A stretch of 64,000 nt of DNA from Duganella sp. sic0402 (lineage in GTDB: Bacteria > Pseudomonadota > Gammaproteobacteria > Burkholderiales > Burkholderiaceae_D). This document shows positions 24,572 through 33,537 of this stretch, in pieces; the first letter of the stretch is position 1, and each line of letters starts with the position of its first letter. Under the pieces are notes generated by a model that was given only the letters and a program-made list of their open reading frames with translations, did not search any database and was not told where the DNA came from. A program made the position numbers and the translations under genes. The DNA is taken from the NCBI RefSeq assembly GCF_019219065.1, contig NZ_JAHUWK010000004.1, positions 372,001 through 436,000 on the forward strand. The letters run 5' to 3'.

Positions 24572-25972
24572 GCTGATCTGGCGCTGCGCAAGTTTCGCAG
24601 CGATGTCATGGTCGTGCGTGACCAATAACACCGCGCATTGATATCGCCTGGCGTGTTCGCGCAGCAGCAGCAGGGTTTCCTGCTGCGTTATCGGATCGAG
24701 GCGCGAGGTCGGCTCGTCGGCAAAGATCAGCGCCGGCCGCATCATCAGCACGCGGGCGATGGCGAAGCGCTGCAACTCACCGCCGGACACCTGGCCCGGC
24801 AGCCGCTCCAGCAAGGCCGGCGGCAGGCGCAGTCGCTCCAGCAGCAGCGTCAAGTCTTCCCATGCCAGCTGGTGCAGGTCGATCAGGTCCTGCATCGAGC
24901 GGCGCAAGCTGACGCCTGGTGCAAAGGCTGCTGCCGGGTCCTGGTAAATCTTTTGAAACGCGGTGCGGGCCAGGCCTTTGGCGCGGTGTACGCTGCCGTT
25001 GTCCGTTTTCAGCAAGCCTAGTACCAGATTGCCGAAGGTGGTTTTGCCCGAGCCGCTGGGGCCTGTGACAGCAATCAGTTCTCCACGCCGGATCTCGGCC
25101 GACACACTGTCAAACAGGCGCTGTGCACCGAAGCGCTTGCCGACGCCCTGGATGCTGACCACCGGCGTTTCGTGGGCTGGTGTGTGGCCTGTTTCAATCG
25201 CCCAGGCGGCAGGTTCGGCAGCCAGCAGACAGCGCGTGTAGGCGTGCTGCGGCGCGTCGAGCAGCGCAGTTGCTGTGCCACGTTCGACGATGGCGCCATC
25301 CAGCATGACCGCCACTTCGCCGCCTAACTGGCGCGCCAGCCAGACATCGTGGGTGATGGTCAGCAGCGTGACGCCGTCTGCAATCGCCGCCTTGAGCATG
25401 GCCAGCACGTCGCCGCGACGGTCGCTGTCCAGCCCTTTGGTCGGTTCGTCGATAATCAGTATCGGCGCCTGCGCCGCGTGCGTGGCGAGGAAGGCCACGC
25501 GCTGCGCCATGCCGCCGGAAATCTGGAACGGATACTTGGCGCTGGCATCGGCCATGTCGAGGCGCGCCAGCGCTGCTGTCGCTGCGGCGCTGGCTTCCGT
25601 TTCACCGCGCCCCAGCACCAGTTCATGCACTTCGCCGATCTGCCGCACCACGCGCATGGTGGGGTCGAGCGCCAGCCACGGCTCCTGCGGCAGCAGCGAC
25701 AGCGTGCGGCCCCACAGCGCCCGGCGCGAACGCAGATCTGCGGCATCGTACTGCCGCCCGCCGATCTCGATCACGCCGCTGCACGACAATGGCGCCGGCA
25801 GGTTGCCCATGATGGCCTGCGCCAGCAGCGACTTGCCGGATCCACTTTCACCCAGCAGCGTCAACACGCCGCCAGCGGGAATATGCAGCGAGATGTCGCG
25901 CACCAGCACCTGCGTGCCGGCGCTGATCGATACATTGCGCACGCCGAGGTGCGCGCTGATTTTGCCGCTCAT
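24566..25972 (-). CDS. Peptide-type ABC transporter, fused double ATPase
   Basis: 468 aa with two complete ABC domains in one chain (DppD-DppF fusion type). The first has Walker A GESGSGKS, signature ISGGMAQR and Walker B ILIIDEPT. The second has Walker A GPSGSGKT, signature VSGGELQR and Walker B LIFADEPT. It energises the two permeases encoded upstream. The true start is the ATG at 25972, giving an ATGA overlap with the permease gene; the frame is open much further upstream but not coding. Confidence 0.9.
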   Translation of the reverse strand: MSGKISAHLGVRNVSISAGTQVLVRDISLHIPAGGVLTLLGESGSGKSLLAQAIMGNLPAPLSCSGVIEIGGRQYDAADLRSRRALWGRTLSLLPQEPWLALDPTMRVVRQIGEVHELVLGRGETEASAAATAALARLDMADASAKYPFQISGGMAQRVAFLATHAAQAPILIIDEPTKGLDSDRRGDVLAMLKAAIADGVTLLTITHDVWLARQLGGEVAVMLDGAIVERGTATALLDAPQHAYTRCLLAAEPAAWAIETGHTPAHETPVVSIQGVGKRFGAQRLFDSVSAEIRRGELIAVTGPSGSGKTTFGNLVLGLLKTDNGSVHRAKGLARTAFQKIYQDPAAAFAPGVSLRRSMQDLIDLHQLAWEDLTLLLERLRLPPALLERLPGQVSGGELQRFAIARVLMMRPALIFADEPTSRLDPITQQETLLLLREHARRYQCAVLLVTHDHDIAAKLAQRQISL

Positions 25973-26775
25973 GGCTTGCGCTCGCTGCCGAGCAGTATCA
26001 TGCCCAGCAAGGTGCAGAACAGTATCAGGATGGGCGCGGCGATCAGCCATGGCGCTTCGCTGTAGTAGGGCAGCAGTTCGATCATCATCACGCCCAATTC
26101 GGCGGTTGGCGGTTGCAGGCCGACGCCGATGAAACCCAGCGCCGCCATCGCCAGCACCGCGCCGGCGTAGCCGAAGCGCATCAGCGTAACAATGCGCGGC
26201 AGCAGTTCCGGCAGCAGGTGGCGGCGCACCACATATAGTTTGCCGAAACCGAGCAGCTGCGACGCTTCGACCTGCGGACTGGCCAGCAGCGTCCGGGAGG
26301 CGGCGCGCACCACGCGGAAATATTCCACCCACAGCGCCAGCGAGATGCCGGCATAGAGTGGCCAGAACCGGCCCGGCGCAAACGCCGCCAGCAATAGCAC
26401 CAGCAGCAGGCCGGGCAGGGCCAATACCGCATCGGCCAGCGAGGTCAGAATGCGCTCCGGCCAGCCGCCATGCCACGCAGCCAGTAGTCCCAGCAGGGAA
26501 CCGGGGATGGCGGCGGTGAGTACGCTCAATGCAGCCATCGACAGCGACAGCCGGCAGGCGTCCGCGAGCCGCGCCAGCATGCTGCGGCCCAGATGGTCCA
26601 GCCCGAGCGGATGCGCCAGGCTGGGCGCCTCCAGAAAGCGGCTCAGCGTCTGGCGCGCCGGATCGATGCCGATCAGCCAGGGGCCGAGCAGCGCCAAGGC
26701 GGCGATCAGGGCCAGCATCAGCGCACCGGCGATGCGCGTCATGGGCCAGCGTGGCGTGGTCAGGTCGTGATTCAT
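25969..26775 (-). CDS. ABC transporter permease (DppC-like)
   Basis: 268 aa with about six membrane segments. The permease EAA loop is visible around EYFRVVRAASRTLLASPQVEASQLLGFGKLYVVRRHLLPELLPR. The N-terminal segment HPLGLDHLGRSMLARLADACRLSL is the family-typical start of the transmembrane domain. Second permease of the peptide/nickel family importer. ATGA overlaps on both sides (25969-25972 and 26772-26775) indicate one tightly coupled operon. Confidence 0.88.
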   Translation of the reverse strand: MNHDLTTPRWPMTRIAGALMLALIAALALLGPWLIGIDPARQTLSRFLEAPSLAHPLGLDHLGRSMLARLADACRLSLSMAALSVLTAAIPGSLLGLLAAWHGGWPERILTSLADAVLALPGLLLVLLLAAFAPGRFWPLYAGISLALWVEYFRVVRAASRTLLASPQVEASQLLGFGKLYVVRRHLLPELLPRIVTLMRFGYAGAVLAMAALGFIGVGLQPPTAELGVMMIELLPYYSEAPWLIAAPILILFCTLLGMILLGSERKP

Positions 26776-27737
26776 CGCGGACGGCGGCGTGGATCGATTG
26801 CCGCGCAGGCGAGATCGACCAGGGCGTTAAACAGCACGAACATCAGCCCCAGCACCAGCGCCGTGCCTTGTATCATCGGCACGTCGCGGCCAAAGATGGC
26901 GTGCACCAGTGCGTGGCCGATGCCCGGCCAGGCGAAGATGGTTTCAACCAGCACCACACCTTCGATCAGGTACACCAGCTGCACGCCGAGGTAGGCCACG
27001 ACCGGCGCGGCCACATTGCGCACGCCATGGCGCAACAGCGCCTGCGCCGGGGATAATCCCTTGGTCAGCGCGAACGCGTAATAGGCGCTGCCGCGCACCG
27101 ACACCATGGCGTCGCGCGCGATGCGCGACGAGACGGCGGCCAGGCCGGCCGCTAGCGTCATTGCGGGCAGGGCGATGCTGCCGTAGTCGGTGTGTCCGGC
27201 GGCGGGCAGGGCGTTGAGTTCCACTGAAAATATTAGCACCAGCACCAACCCGAAGACGAACGGCGGCATCGCGCGCAGCAGCAGCGCCAGGCCCAGCGTG
27301 GCGCGGTCCAGCCAGCCGCCGGGCCTGAGGCCCGCCAGCACGCCAGGCACGGGGCCGAGCAGCAGCGACAGTACGATCGCCCAGCAGGACAGGCGTAAGG
27401 TTTGGCCCAATTGCAGTGCGATTTCCGACGCCACCGGCTGCGCCGTCACCATCGATACGCCTAGGTCGAAGCGCAACAGGCGTCCCCACCATTCGGCCAG
27501 CGCTGCCAGCAGCGGACGGTTCAGGCCAAGTTCGGCGCGCACGGCTTCGGCCGCTGCGGCGTCCACCATGTCGTAGCCATAGCGGCCGGCGGCGATGCGG
27601 AACGCCGTGTCGCCGGGCAGCATGCGCGTCATGAAGAAGCTCAGCGTGCCGACCAGCAGGGCCACCAGCAGCGCTTGCAGCAGACGGCGGCCCAGCGGCG
27701 GCGCCCAGTGTTTCAAGGTGGCGAGGCTGGCGTTCAT
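26772..27737 (-). CDS. ABC transporter permease (DppB-like)
   Basis: 321 aa starting at MNASLATLKHW (27737), which overlaps the substrate-binding protein stop by ATGA. Membrane segments include LLQALLVALLVGTLSFFMTRMLPGD near the N-terminus. The EAA loop is SAYYAFALTKGLSPAQALLRHGVRN, and the end is FVLFNALVDLACAAIDPRRRPR, a DppB-type C-terminus. First permease of the importer. Confidence 0.88.
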   Translation of the reverse strand: MNASLATLKHWAPPLGRRLLQALLVALLVGTLSFFMTRMLPGDTAFRIAAGRYGYDMVDAAAAEAVRAELGLNRPLLAALAEWWGRLLRFDLGVSMVTAQPVASEIALQLGQTLRLSCWAIVLSLLLGPVPGVLAGLRPGGWLDRATLGLALLLRAMPPFVFGLVLVLIFSVELNALPAAGHTDYGSIALPAMTLAAGLAAVSSRIARDAMVSVRGSAYYAFALTKGLSPAQALLRHGVRNVAAPVVAYLGVQLVYLIEGVVLVETIFAWPGIGHALVHAIFGRDVPMIQGTALVLGLMFVLFNALVDLACAAIDPRRRPR

Positions 27738-29275
27738 TGGGCCCACTTCAAAGTTGAGATACGGTAGCTGCGCTCGAACGGATCGATGCTCAGTCCCTCA
27801 AGGCGGTTCGAGACGGCGACTGTCTGCCGGTACCAGACCACGGGAATGACCGGCAGCTGCGATTGCAGGCGCGCCGCGACGCTGGCGCGTTGCTCGCCGC
27901 TTGCGCCCACTGCCAGCTGGTTCAGCGCCTGGTCCAGCGCCGCATCGCGCCAGTTCATTGCGCCCCAATCGCCACCGCCGGCGGTGTAGTCGCCGATCAT
28001 GGTGGCGGTAGGGTCGGGCGTGGTGCCGAAGTTGCGCGCCACCAGTCCCATCTCCAGGCTGCCGCTGCGATGGCCGGCCGGAATGTCGCTGGAGTTGCCG
28101 ACGATGACCGTGACAGCAATGCCGATCTGCCGCATTTCTTCCTGAATGGCGGAGGCGATCAGCGGCAGCTCCGGCCGGTCCACAAAGGTATGCAGCTTCA
28201 GCGCGAAGCGGCGGCCGTCGCGCCACAGGATGCCGTCCGTGCCGGGACGGAAACCGGCTTGCGCCAGCAAGCGCCTGGCCGCAGCCGGATCGTGGCGCAG
28301 CGGCGGCAGCGCCGGCTGATGCCATTGCGCCAGCGCCGGCGGAAACAGCTGGGTGGCGGCGAGGTCGGCGTCGCGCAGCAGTGCTTTGGCGATGCCGTCG
28401 CGCTCCACCCCCAGGCTGATCGCCTGGCGCACCCGCGCGTCGCGCAGGAAGTGGTGGCCGGCGTTCAGCTTGAGGAAGGTGGTGCGCGGCAGGTCCTGCG
28501 CCTTCAGCGACACGCCGGGCTGGTGTTGCAGGCGGCGGATGCTGGGCGGGTCGAGCGTGAACGCCAGATCGGCCTGGCGGCTTTGCGCCATCAGTGCGCG
28601 CGTTTCTGCGCGCGAAACGCTGATGTAGCGCGCCGCCGCAACGCGCGGATGCGCGCCGTTCCAGCCGTCGAATAATTCGGTATCGAATTGCTGCGGCAGG
28701 CGTATCGTCTTGATGCGGTACGGGCCGCTGCCGACGATGCGCGTGACCCGCCCATCCTGGCCGAAGGAGGAGGGCGCCAGCACCTGCGTGCTGTAGTGGG
28801 TAAACAGATACGGCAAGGGCGCCAGCGGCCTGGCCAGCCGCACCACGATCGATCCGCGCTCGGCGTACATATCGGTGATGCCGGCAAGTTGCAGCACGCC
28901 AGGCGTGGCCAGCGCGCGTTTCAGCGACACTAGCGCGGTGGTGGCGGTGAGCGGCGTGCCGTCGTGGAAGCTGCGGCCCTGGCGGATGAAGAAGCGCCAT
29001 TCGCGCTGGTCGTCCGAAACTTCCCAATTGCCGGCCAAGGCGGGCAGCAAGCGGCCTTGGTCATCGACATCCAACAGCGTTTGCGTCACCTCCATGCGCG
29101 TAAACATATAGCCACTACGCGAAGGCTCCAGTCCCGTCAGCTCCCATGGACCCACGACCGTTACCGTGCCCGCCGCCGCCGGCGTTACTTCGCCATGGCC
29201 GGGATCGGCCCATGCGCCGCCAGCGGGGAGCAGACTCAATGCGAATAGTGTTGTGAGGAGTGGATGCGTTTTCAA
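27734..29275 (-). CDS. ABC transporter substrate-binding protein (peptide/nickel family 5)
   Basis: About 513 aa. The start is uncertain: TTG codons at 29287 and 29275 both precede a signal peptide (LKTHPLLTTLFALSLLPAGGAWA), and neither has a strong ribosome binding site; I use 29275. Solute-binding family 5 blocks are YMFTRMEVTQTLLDVDDQGRLLPALAGNWEVSDD, WRFFIRQGRSFHDGTPLTATTALVSLKRAL, IVGSGPYRI and VRQAISLGVERDGIAKALL. Periplasmic receptor of the importer. Substrate not determinable; peptides, opines or metal chelates are all possible. Confidence 0.88.
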   Translation of the reverse strand: MKTHPLLTTLFALSLLPAGGAWADPGHGEVTPAAAGTVTVVGPWELTGLEPSRSGYMFTRMEVTQTLLDVDDQGRLLPALAGNWEVSDDQREWRFFIRQGRSFHDGTPLTATTALVSLKRALATPGVLQLAGITDMYAERGSIVVRLARPLAPLPYLFTHYSTQVLAPSSFGQDGRVTRIVGSGPYRIKTIRLPQQFDTELFDGWNGAHPRVAAARYISVSRAETRALMAQSRQADLAFTLDPPSIRRLQHQPGVSLKAQDLPRTTFLKLNAGHHFLRDARVRQAISLGVERDGIAKALLRDADLAATQLFPPALAQWHQPALPPLRHDPAAARRLLAQAGFRPGTDGILWRDGRRFALKLHTFVDRPELPLIASAIQEEMRQIGIAVTVIVGNSSDIPAGHRSGSLEMGLVARNFGTTPDPTATMIGDYTAGGGDWGAMNWRDAALDQALNQLAVGASGEQRASVAARLQSQLPVIPVVWYRQTVAVSNRLEGLSIDPFERSYRISTLKWAQ

Positions 29276-29461
29276 GACGGCGTTCAATATGCCGGGACAC
29301 GGCTTGCTGGCGATGGTCGGAATGGTCAGAATAGCCGGCCATACTAATCGATCCGGCCGCGATTGGCTATGCAAAAAAAGCGCATCCGGCCCGGTGTTAA
29401 ACTCATCAAGCCGACGCATGTGATATGGTTGAGCTCAGAGTCCTTATGCCTGGGAGATGAC

Positions 29462-29872
29462 ATGAATGCTTTGCCGGCCATTGCCGTGCTGTGCGGCGCG
29501 CTGGTGCTGACTTCCACTCCGGCCAGTGCGGCCGGCCAGTTGGCGCGACATATGACGGAGCTGAGCGGTGCGCCGCAAACCAAAACCATGCGCGGCAAGC
29601 TGCGCGCCCACGACACGGCGGAATACAACATCCGCCTGCGCGCGGGCCAGTCGCTGACAGTCACGCTGAAAACCAATCAGCGCTCCAATTATTTCAATGT
29701 TACGGGACCGGGAGAGGGCGACGCGCTGTTTGTCGGCTCGCGCGACGGCGCCCGCTACAGCGCGAAAGTGGCGCAGGATGGCGCCTACAAAATCAGCGTT
29801 TATCTGATGGCCAATGCGGCGCGCCGCGACGAACGCGCCAACTACACCTTGAAAATCGCGGTGAAGGATTGA
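29462..29872 (+). CDS. Small secreted beta-sandwich protein, possibly PliG-like
   Basis: 136 aa. It starts at the ATG behind GGGAG and has a signal peptide (MNALPAIAVLCGALVLTSTPASA). The mature domain (GKLRAHDTAEYNIRLRAGQSLTVTL, SNYFNVTGPGEGDALFVGSRDG, YKISVYLMANAARRDERANYTL) has the pattern of small periplasmic proteins related to g-type lysozyme inhibitors, some of which carry the misleading name DNA breaking-rejoining protein. A lysozyme-inhibitor role is a guess from that pattern. Its stop overlaps the start of the next gene. Confidence 0.6.
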   Translation: MNALPAIAVLCGALVLTSTPASAAGQLARHMTELSGAPQTKTMRGKLRAHDTAEYNIRLRAGQSLTVTLKTNQRSNYFNVTGPGEGDALFVGSRDGARYSAKVAQDGAYKISVYLMANAARRDERANYTLKIAVKD

Positions 29873-30597
29873 CGCTGACGCGTGCCCTCGCCGCGCTGGC
29901 GGTCTGGCTGCTGTTGACGGTCAGCGGCCGCTGGCTAGGCGCGGACACCGGCCAGCAATCGCTGGCGGCCTCGGTTGGCGGCGGCATCGGCTTGCCATGG
30001 CTGCTGGCTGCTGCATTTGCGTTCGCGGTGGTGCTGCTGTCCGGCCAGCGCCGCGCGCTGGGCCTGGGCGCGCCGGCCCCCTTGAAATCGGCGTGGCTGG
30101 TCTGGCCTCCGTTGCTGTATTCCTTGTTGATGCTATTGCTTGCCTGGGCGGGCGGCTGGCCGCCGCGCGAGGTGCTGCTGATCGTGGCCATCAACACTGC
30201 GCTGGTGGCCTTGTCCGAGGAGCTGATGTTCCGCGCGATCCTGCTGCACGGCCTGCTGCAGCGCCTGACGGTGTGGCCGGCGGTGCTGGCCGGTTCGCTG
30301 CTGTTTGGCCTGGCGCACAGCGTCAATGGCCTGGCCACCGGCGATTTCAGCGGCGCCTTGTGGCAGTCGGCGGCCGCATTCCTGCAAGGCGTATGCTACG
30401 CCGCGATTCGCTTGCGCACCCGCTCGGTGTGGCCGATGCTGGTGGTGCACGGCGTGTGGGACTTTGCGCTAGTGACCGCGACCTTGTCCGCCAGCGCCGA
30501 AGGGGAGGCGTCGATCCTGCCTTATGCCGCCTTGCTGGCGGTCCTGCCGCTGTGCCTGTACGGCGTCTACCTGCTGCGACCTGGTCAGCGCGCTTGA
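29869..30597 (+). CDS. CPBP family intramembrane glutamic protease
   Basis: About 242 aa with about seven membrane segments. The CPBP/Rce1 motifs are visible: LSEELMFRAILLHGLL (EExxxR), LFGLAHSVNGL (FxxxH-like) and VVHGVWDFALV (HxxxD/N). The likely start is the TTG at 29869, overlapping the previous stop; AAGGA lies immediately before it, too close for a standard site, so translation may be by re-initiation. Family members cleave membrane-associated peptides or proteins; the substrate is unknown. Confidence 0.8.
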   Translation: MTLTRALAALAVWLLLTVSGRWLGADTGQQSLAASVGGGIGLPWLLAAAFAFAVVLLSGQRRALGLGAPAPLKSAWLVWPPLLYSLLMLLLAWAGGWPPREVLLIVAINTALVALSEELMFRAILLHGLLQRLTVWPAVLAGSLLFGLAHSVNGLATGDFSGALWQSAAAFLQGVCYAAIRLRTRSVWPMLVVHGVWDFALVTATLSASAEGEASILPYAALLAVLPLCLYGVYLLRPGQRA

Positions 30598-30643
30598 CCT
30601 TTGCCCCGGCTTCCCGCATAGTTATAAATGGTTGCGCAACCAT
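30594..30643 (+). promoter_or_regulatory. Promoter and LacI-type operator ahead of the GH2 gene
   Basis: TTGACC (30594-30599), 17 bases, CATAGT (30617-30622) form a possible promoter. A perfect 16-bp palindrome ATGGTTGCGCAACCAT lies just downstream at 30628-30643. Its central CG and TTGCGCAA core fit operators of LacI/GalR-family sugar regulators. It would cover the transcription start, fitting repression. No LacI gene is in the window. Confidence 0.6.
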
Positions 30644-30710
30644 AAACACCACAGAAGTGTTATTTGCCCAACTTTTACTGGACATGTGAACACTATTTCG
30701 GAGGAGTTTG

Positions 30711-33431
30711 ATGAAAGCACAGCCTTTCTGGCCGGGCGCGCCCATGGTCATGCTGGTGACAGCGGTATTTGGCGCGGCCATCGCGCCCGTCGTACTGGCA
30801 GCGCCGGCGGCGGATAATCTGGCGCCACGCCAGCGCATCCTGTTCAACGATGGTTGGCGCTTCCAGCTTGGCGACCCGGACGACAACTCCGCGCCCTATC
30901 TGTACGACATCCGCCCTGAAGTGCTGAAATCCGCCGACGGCAAGGTCGCCGACGCCATGCCGGAAGAAGCCGCGCGCATCGCCCGCAGCAATGCCGCGCT
31001 GCTGAAACCGTGGATACTCCCGACCGGCAACGCCTTCATCAAAGACCCTGCCAAGCGCCATGCGCGTCCCGCCACCGGTCCGTCCTTCCAGGCGCCGTAT
31101 GCGCAAGCCGGCTTCGACGACAAGTCCTGGCGCGCCGTGCAGCTGCCGCACGACTGGGCCATCGAAGGCCCGTTCCTGACCACCGGCCCATACGGCGGCA
31201 TGGGCCGCCTGAAAACCTGGGGACCTGCCTGGTATCGCAAGACGCTGACCTTGCCGGCCGCCGACAAGGGCAAGTCGCTATTCCTGGATATCGATGGCGC
31301 GATGGCTTATTCGAGCGTGTGGGTCAACGGTCAACTGGCCGGCGGCTGGCCGTATGGCTATAACTCGTTCCGCATCGACCTGACGCCGTATGTGAAGACT
31401 GGTGCGGATAACCAGATCGCCATTCGCCTGGATAACACCGCCGAATCGGCACGCTGGTATCCGGGCGCCGGCTTGTACCGCAATGTGTGGCTGACCAAAA
31501 CAGCGCCGCTGCACATCGGCCAGTGGGGCGTGCAGATCACCACGCCGAAAGTGTCGCGTGAATCGGCCCAGGTGGCGTGGCAGGTCACGCTGGACAATGA
31601 TACTGGCGCGGCGGCCGACGCCGAACTGAGCACGCAGCTGTATGCACTGGATGAGAAGGGCGCCATCAGCGGCAACGCCGTTGCCAGCGTCATCACGCCG
31701 CGTGCGCAGGTCGCGCCGGGCGCTGGCACTGTGATCAGTGGTTCCACCACCATCAGCAATCCGCGCCTGTGGGGACCGCTGCCGACGCAGCAGCCGCATC
31801 GCTATGTGGCGCTGACCACGGTGCGCAGCGGCGGCCGCGTGGTGGACAAGTACGAAACCAAATTCGGCATCCGCTCGCTGCGCTTCGATCCGAATTCCGG
31901 CCTGTACGTCAACGACGAACATATCCCGATCCGCGGCGTGAACAACCACCACGATCTCGGCGCACTGGGCGCCGCCTTCAATGTGCGGGCCGCCGAACGC
32001 CAGCTGGAGCTGCTGCAGGAGATGGGCGCCAATGCGCTGCGCATGAGCCACAATCCGCCCGATCCGCAACTGCTGGAGCTGACCGACCGTATGGGCATCG
32101 TGGTGATGGACGAGGTGTTCGATTCCTGGGAGCGCAAGAAGACGCCGCTGGACTTCCACCTTATCTTCCCGGATTGGCATGAGCAGGACTTGCGCTCGAT
32201 GCTGCGCCGCGACCGCAATCATCCATCGATTGTGATGTGGAGCGTGGGGAACGAGGTGGGCGAGCAGTACACCGGTGACGCTGGCGCCGATATCGGCCGC
32301 AAGCTCGCTGGTATCGTGCGTGAAGAGGACGGCACTCGTCCGCTGACCAACGCCATGAATTGGGCGCAGGCCGACATGCCGCTGCCAACCACGGTGGATG
32401 TCATCAGCCTGAATTACCAGGGCACGGGCATCCGTACGCTGCCGGGCAAGTTCCCGATGTTCCGCGAGAAGTTCCCGGACAAGGTGATTCTGCATACCGA
32501 GAGCGCATCGGCCGTTTCCAGCCGTGGCGAGTACCAGTTCCCGGTGCCGGGTGTGACCAGTGCTGCGGTGCGGCCGGGCATAGGCGGTGATACGAAGACC
32601 ATGCAGGTTAGTGCCTATGAATTGTTTGCGGCAGACTTTGGCAGCTCGGCCGACCGCGCCTTCGCTTCGCTCGACCAGAATCCCTACACTGCTGGCGAAT
32701 TCGTCTGGACCGGTTTCGACTACCTTGGCGAACCGACGCCGTACTACGGCGCGCGCAGCGCCTACACCGGCATCTTCGACCTGGCCGGCTTCAAGAAGGA
32801 CCGCTACTACATCTACAAATCGCGCTGGCGTCCGGAAGAAAAAACGCTGCACATCCTGCCGCATTGGAGCTGGCCGGACCGCGTTGGCGAAGTGACACCG
32901 GTACACGTCTTCACTTCCGGCGACGAGGCGGAGCTGTTCGTCAATGGCAAGTCGCAGGGCAAGCTGAAAAAAGCGCCGTATGCTTATCGCTTGCGCTGGG
33001 ACTATGTGGTGTACGAGCCGGGCGAAATCAGCGTGGTCGCCTACAAGGATGGCAAGGAGTGGGCGCGTTCGTCGGTGAAAACCACCGGCGTGCCGGCCGC
33101 ATTGGAAGCCACTGCCGACCGCAGCACCATCGCGGCTGACGGCAACGACCTGTCCTTCATCACTGTGCGCGTCACGGACAAGAACGGCATGACCGCGCCG
33201 CGTGCCAACAACAAAGTGCGATTCAGCGTCGAAGGGCCGGGCGAGCTGGTGGCGACCGACAATGGCGATGCGACCAGCTTCGTCTCCTTCCAGTCGCCTG
33301 AACGCGCCGCCTTCAACGGCCTGGCACTGGGCATCGTCCGCGCCAAGCCAGGCAGCGCCGGAGCGATTAAAATACGTGTGTCGGCCGATGGCCTGAAGGA
33401 GTCCGTGATCACGGTCCGCAGCACACGTTAA
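30711..33431 (+). CDS. Exported GH2 beta-galactosidase
   Basis: 906 aa, started at the ATG behind GGAGGAG. Signal peptide within the first 31 residues. Order: sugar-binding jelly roll (about 110-300, QLPHDWAIEGPF, AWYRKTLTLP, DIDGAMAYSSVWVNGQLAGGWP), immunoglobulin-like domain (about 305-420), TIM barrel (about 425-690), DUF4982-type domain and a C-terminal beta domain (about 800-906). The acid/base is Glu515 in WSVGNEVGEQ and the likely nucleophile is Glu597 in LHTESAS. The family hydrolyses beta-galactosides; this periplasmic type often acts on plant or polysaccharide side chains. The exact substrate is not readable. Confidence 0.9.
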   Translation: MKAQPFWPGAPMVMLVTAVFGAAIAPVVLAAPAADNLAPRQRILFNDGWRFQLGDPDDNSAPYLYDIRPEVLKSADGKVADAMPEEAARIARSNAALLKPWILPTGNAFIKDPAKRHARPATGPSFQAPYAQAGFDDKSWRAVQLPHDWAIEGPFLTTGPYGGMGRLKTWGPAWYRKTLTLPAADKGKSLFLDIDGAMAYSSVWVNGQLAGGWPYGYNSFRIDLTPYVKTGADNQIAIRLDNTAESARWYPGAGLYRNVWLTKTAPLHIGQWGVQITTPKVSRESAQVAWQVTLDNDTGAAADAELSTQLYALDEKGAISGNAVASVITPRAQVAPGAGTVISGSTTISNPRLWGPLPTQQPHRYVALTTVRSGGRVVDKYETKFGIRSLRFDPNSGLYVNDEHIPIRGVNNHHDLGALGAAFNVRAAERQLELLQEMGANALRMSHNPPDPQLLELTDRMGIVVMDEVFDSWERKKTPLDFHLIFPDWHEQDLRSMLRRDRNHPSIVMWSVGNEVGEQYTGDAGADIGRKLAGIVREEDGTRPLTNAMNWAQADMPLPTTVDVISLNYQGTGIRTLPGKFPMFREKFPDKVILHTESASAVSSRGEYQFPVPGVTSAAVRPGIGGDTKTMQVSAYELFAADFGSSADRAFASLDQNPYTAGEFVWTGFDYLGEPTPYYGARSAYTGIFDLAGFKKDRYYIYKSRWRPEEKTLHILPHWSWPDRVGEVTPVHVFTSGDEAELFVNGKSQGKLKKAPYAYRLRWDYVVYEPGEISVVAYKDGKEWARSSVKTTGVPAALEATADRSTIAADGNDLSFITVRVTDKNGMTAPRANNKVRFSVEGPGELVATDNGDATSFVSFQSPERAAFNGLALGIVRAKPGSAGAIKIRVSADGLKESVITVRSTR

Positions 33432-33479
33432 GGAGTCAGCAGATTTTGACTTCTGCCAGTAAACCTCACACTCCTTGTA

Positions 33480-33525
33480 CACCACCGTGCAGCAGAAATT
33501 CCACGTCAGCCAGGGCACGGTGGTG
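33480..33525. terminator. Long-stem hairpin between convergent genes
   Basis: CACCACCGTGC (33480-33490) and its exact complement GCACGGTGGTG (33515-33525) form an 11-bp stem around 24 bases. AAGGAGT (33430) and ACTCCTT (33470) form another inverted pair just before it. There is no T-run, so it may stop transcription by structure only. A short open frame in this gap ends FHVSQGTVVLVK and is not recognisable. Confidence 0.35.
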
Positions 33526-33537
33526 CTGGTCAAGTAA

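Noticed and set aside
29393..29409. TTAAACTCAT sequence upstream of the PliG-like gene, similar to the MetR-like site
   Set aside because: It lacks the leading TGA and the full TCATGAAA end; 10 shared bases are not enough to call a third site.
31278..33533. Very long open frame (751 codons) on the minus strand opposite the GH2 gene
   Set aside because: It is a codon-bias shadow: high GC at third positions removes stops in this antisense frame. The product is His/Arg/Gln-rich without domains, and the plus strand encodes a complete GH2 enzyme.
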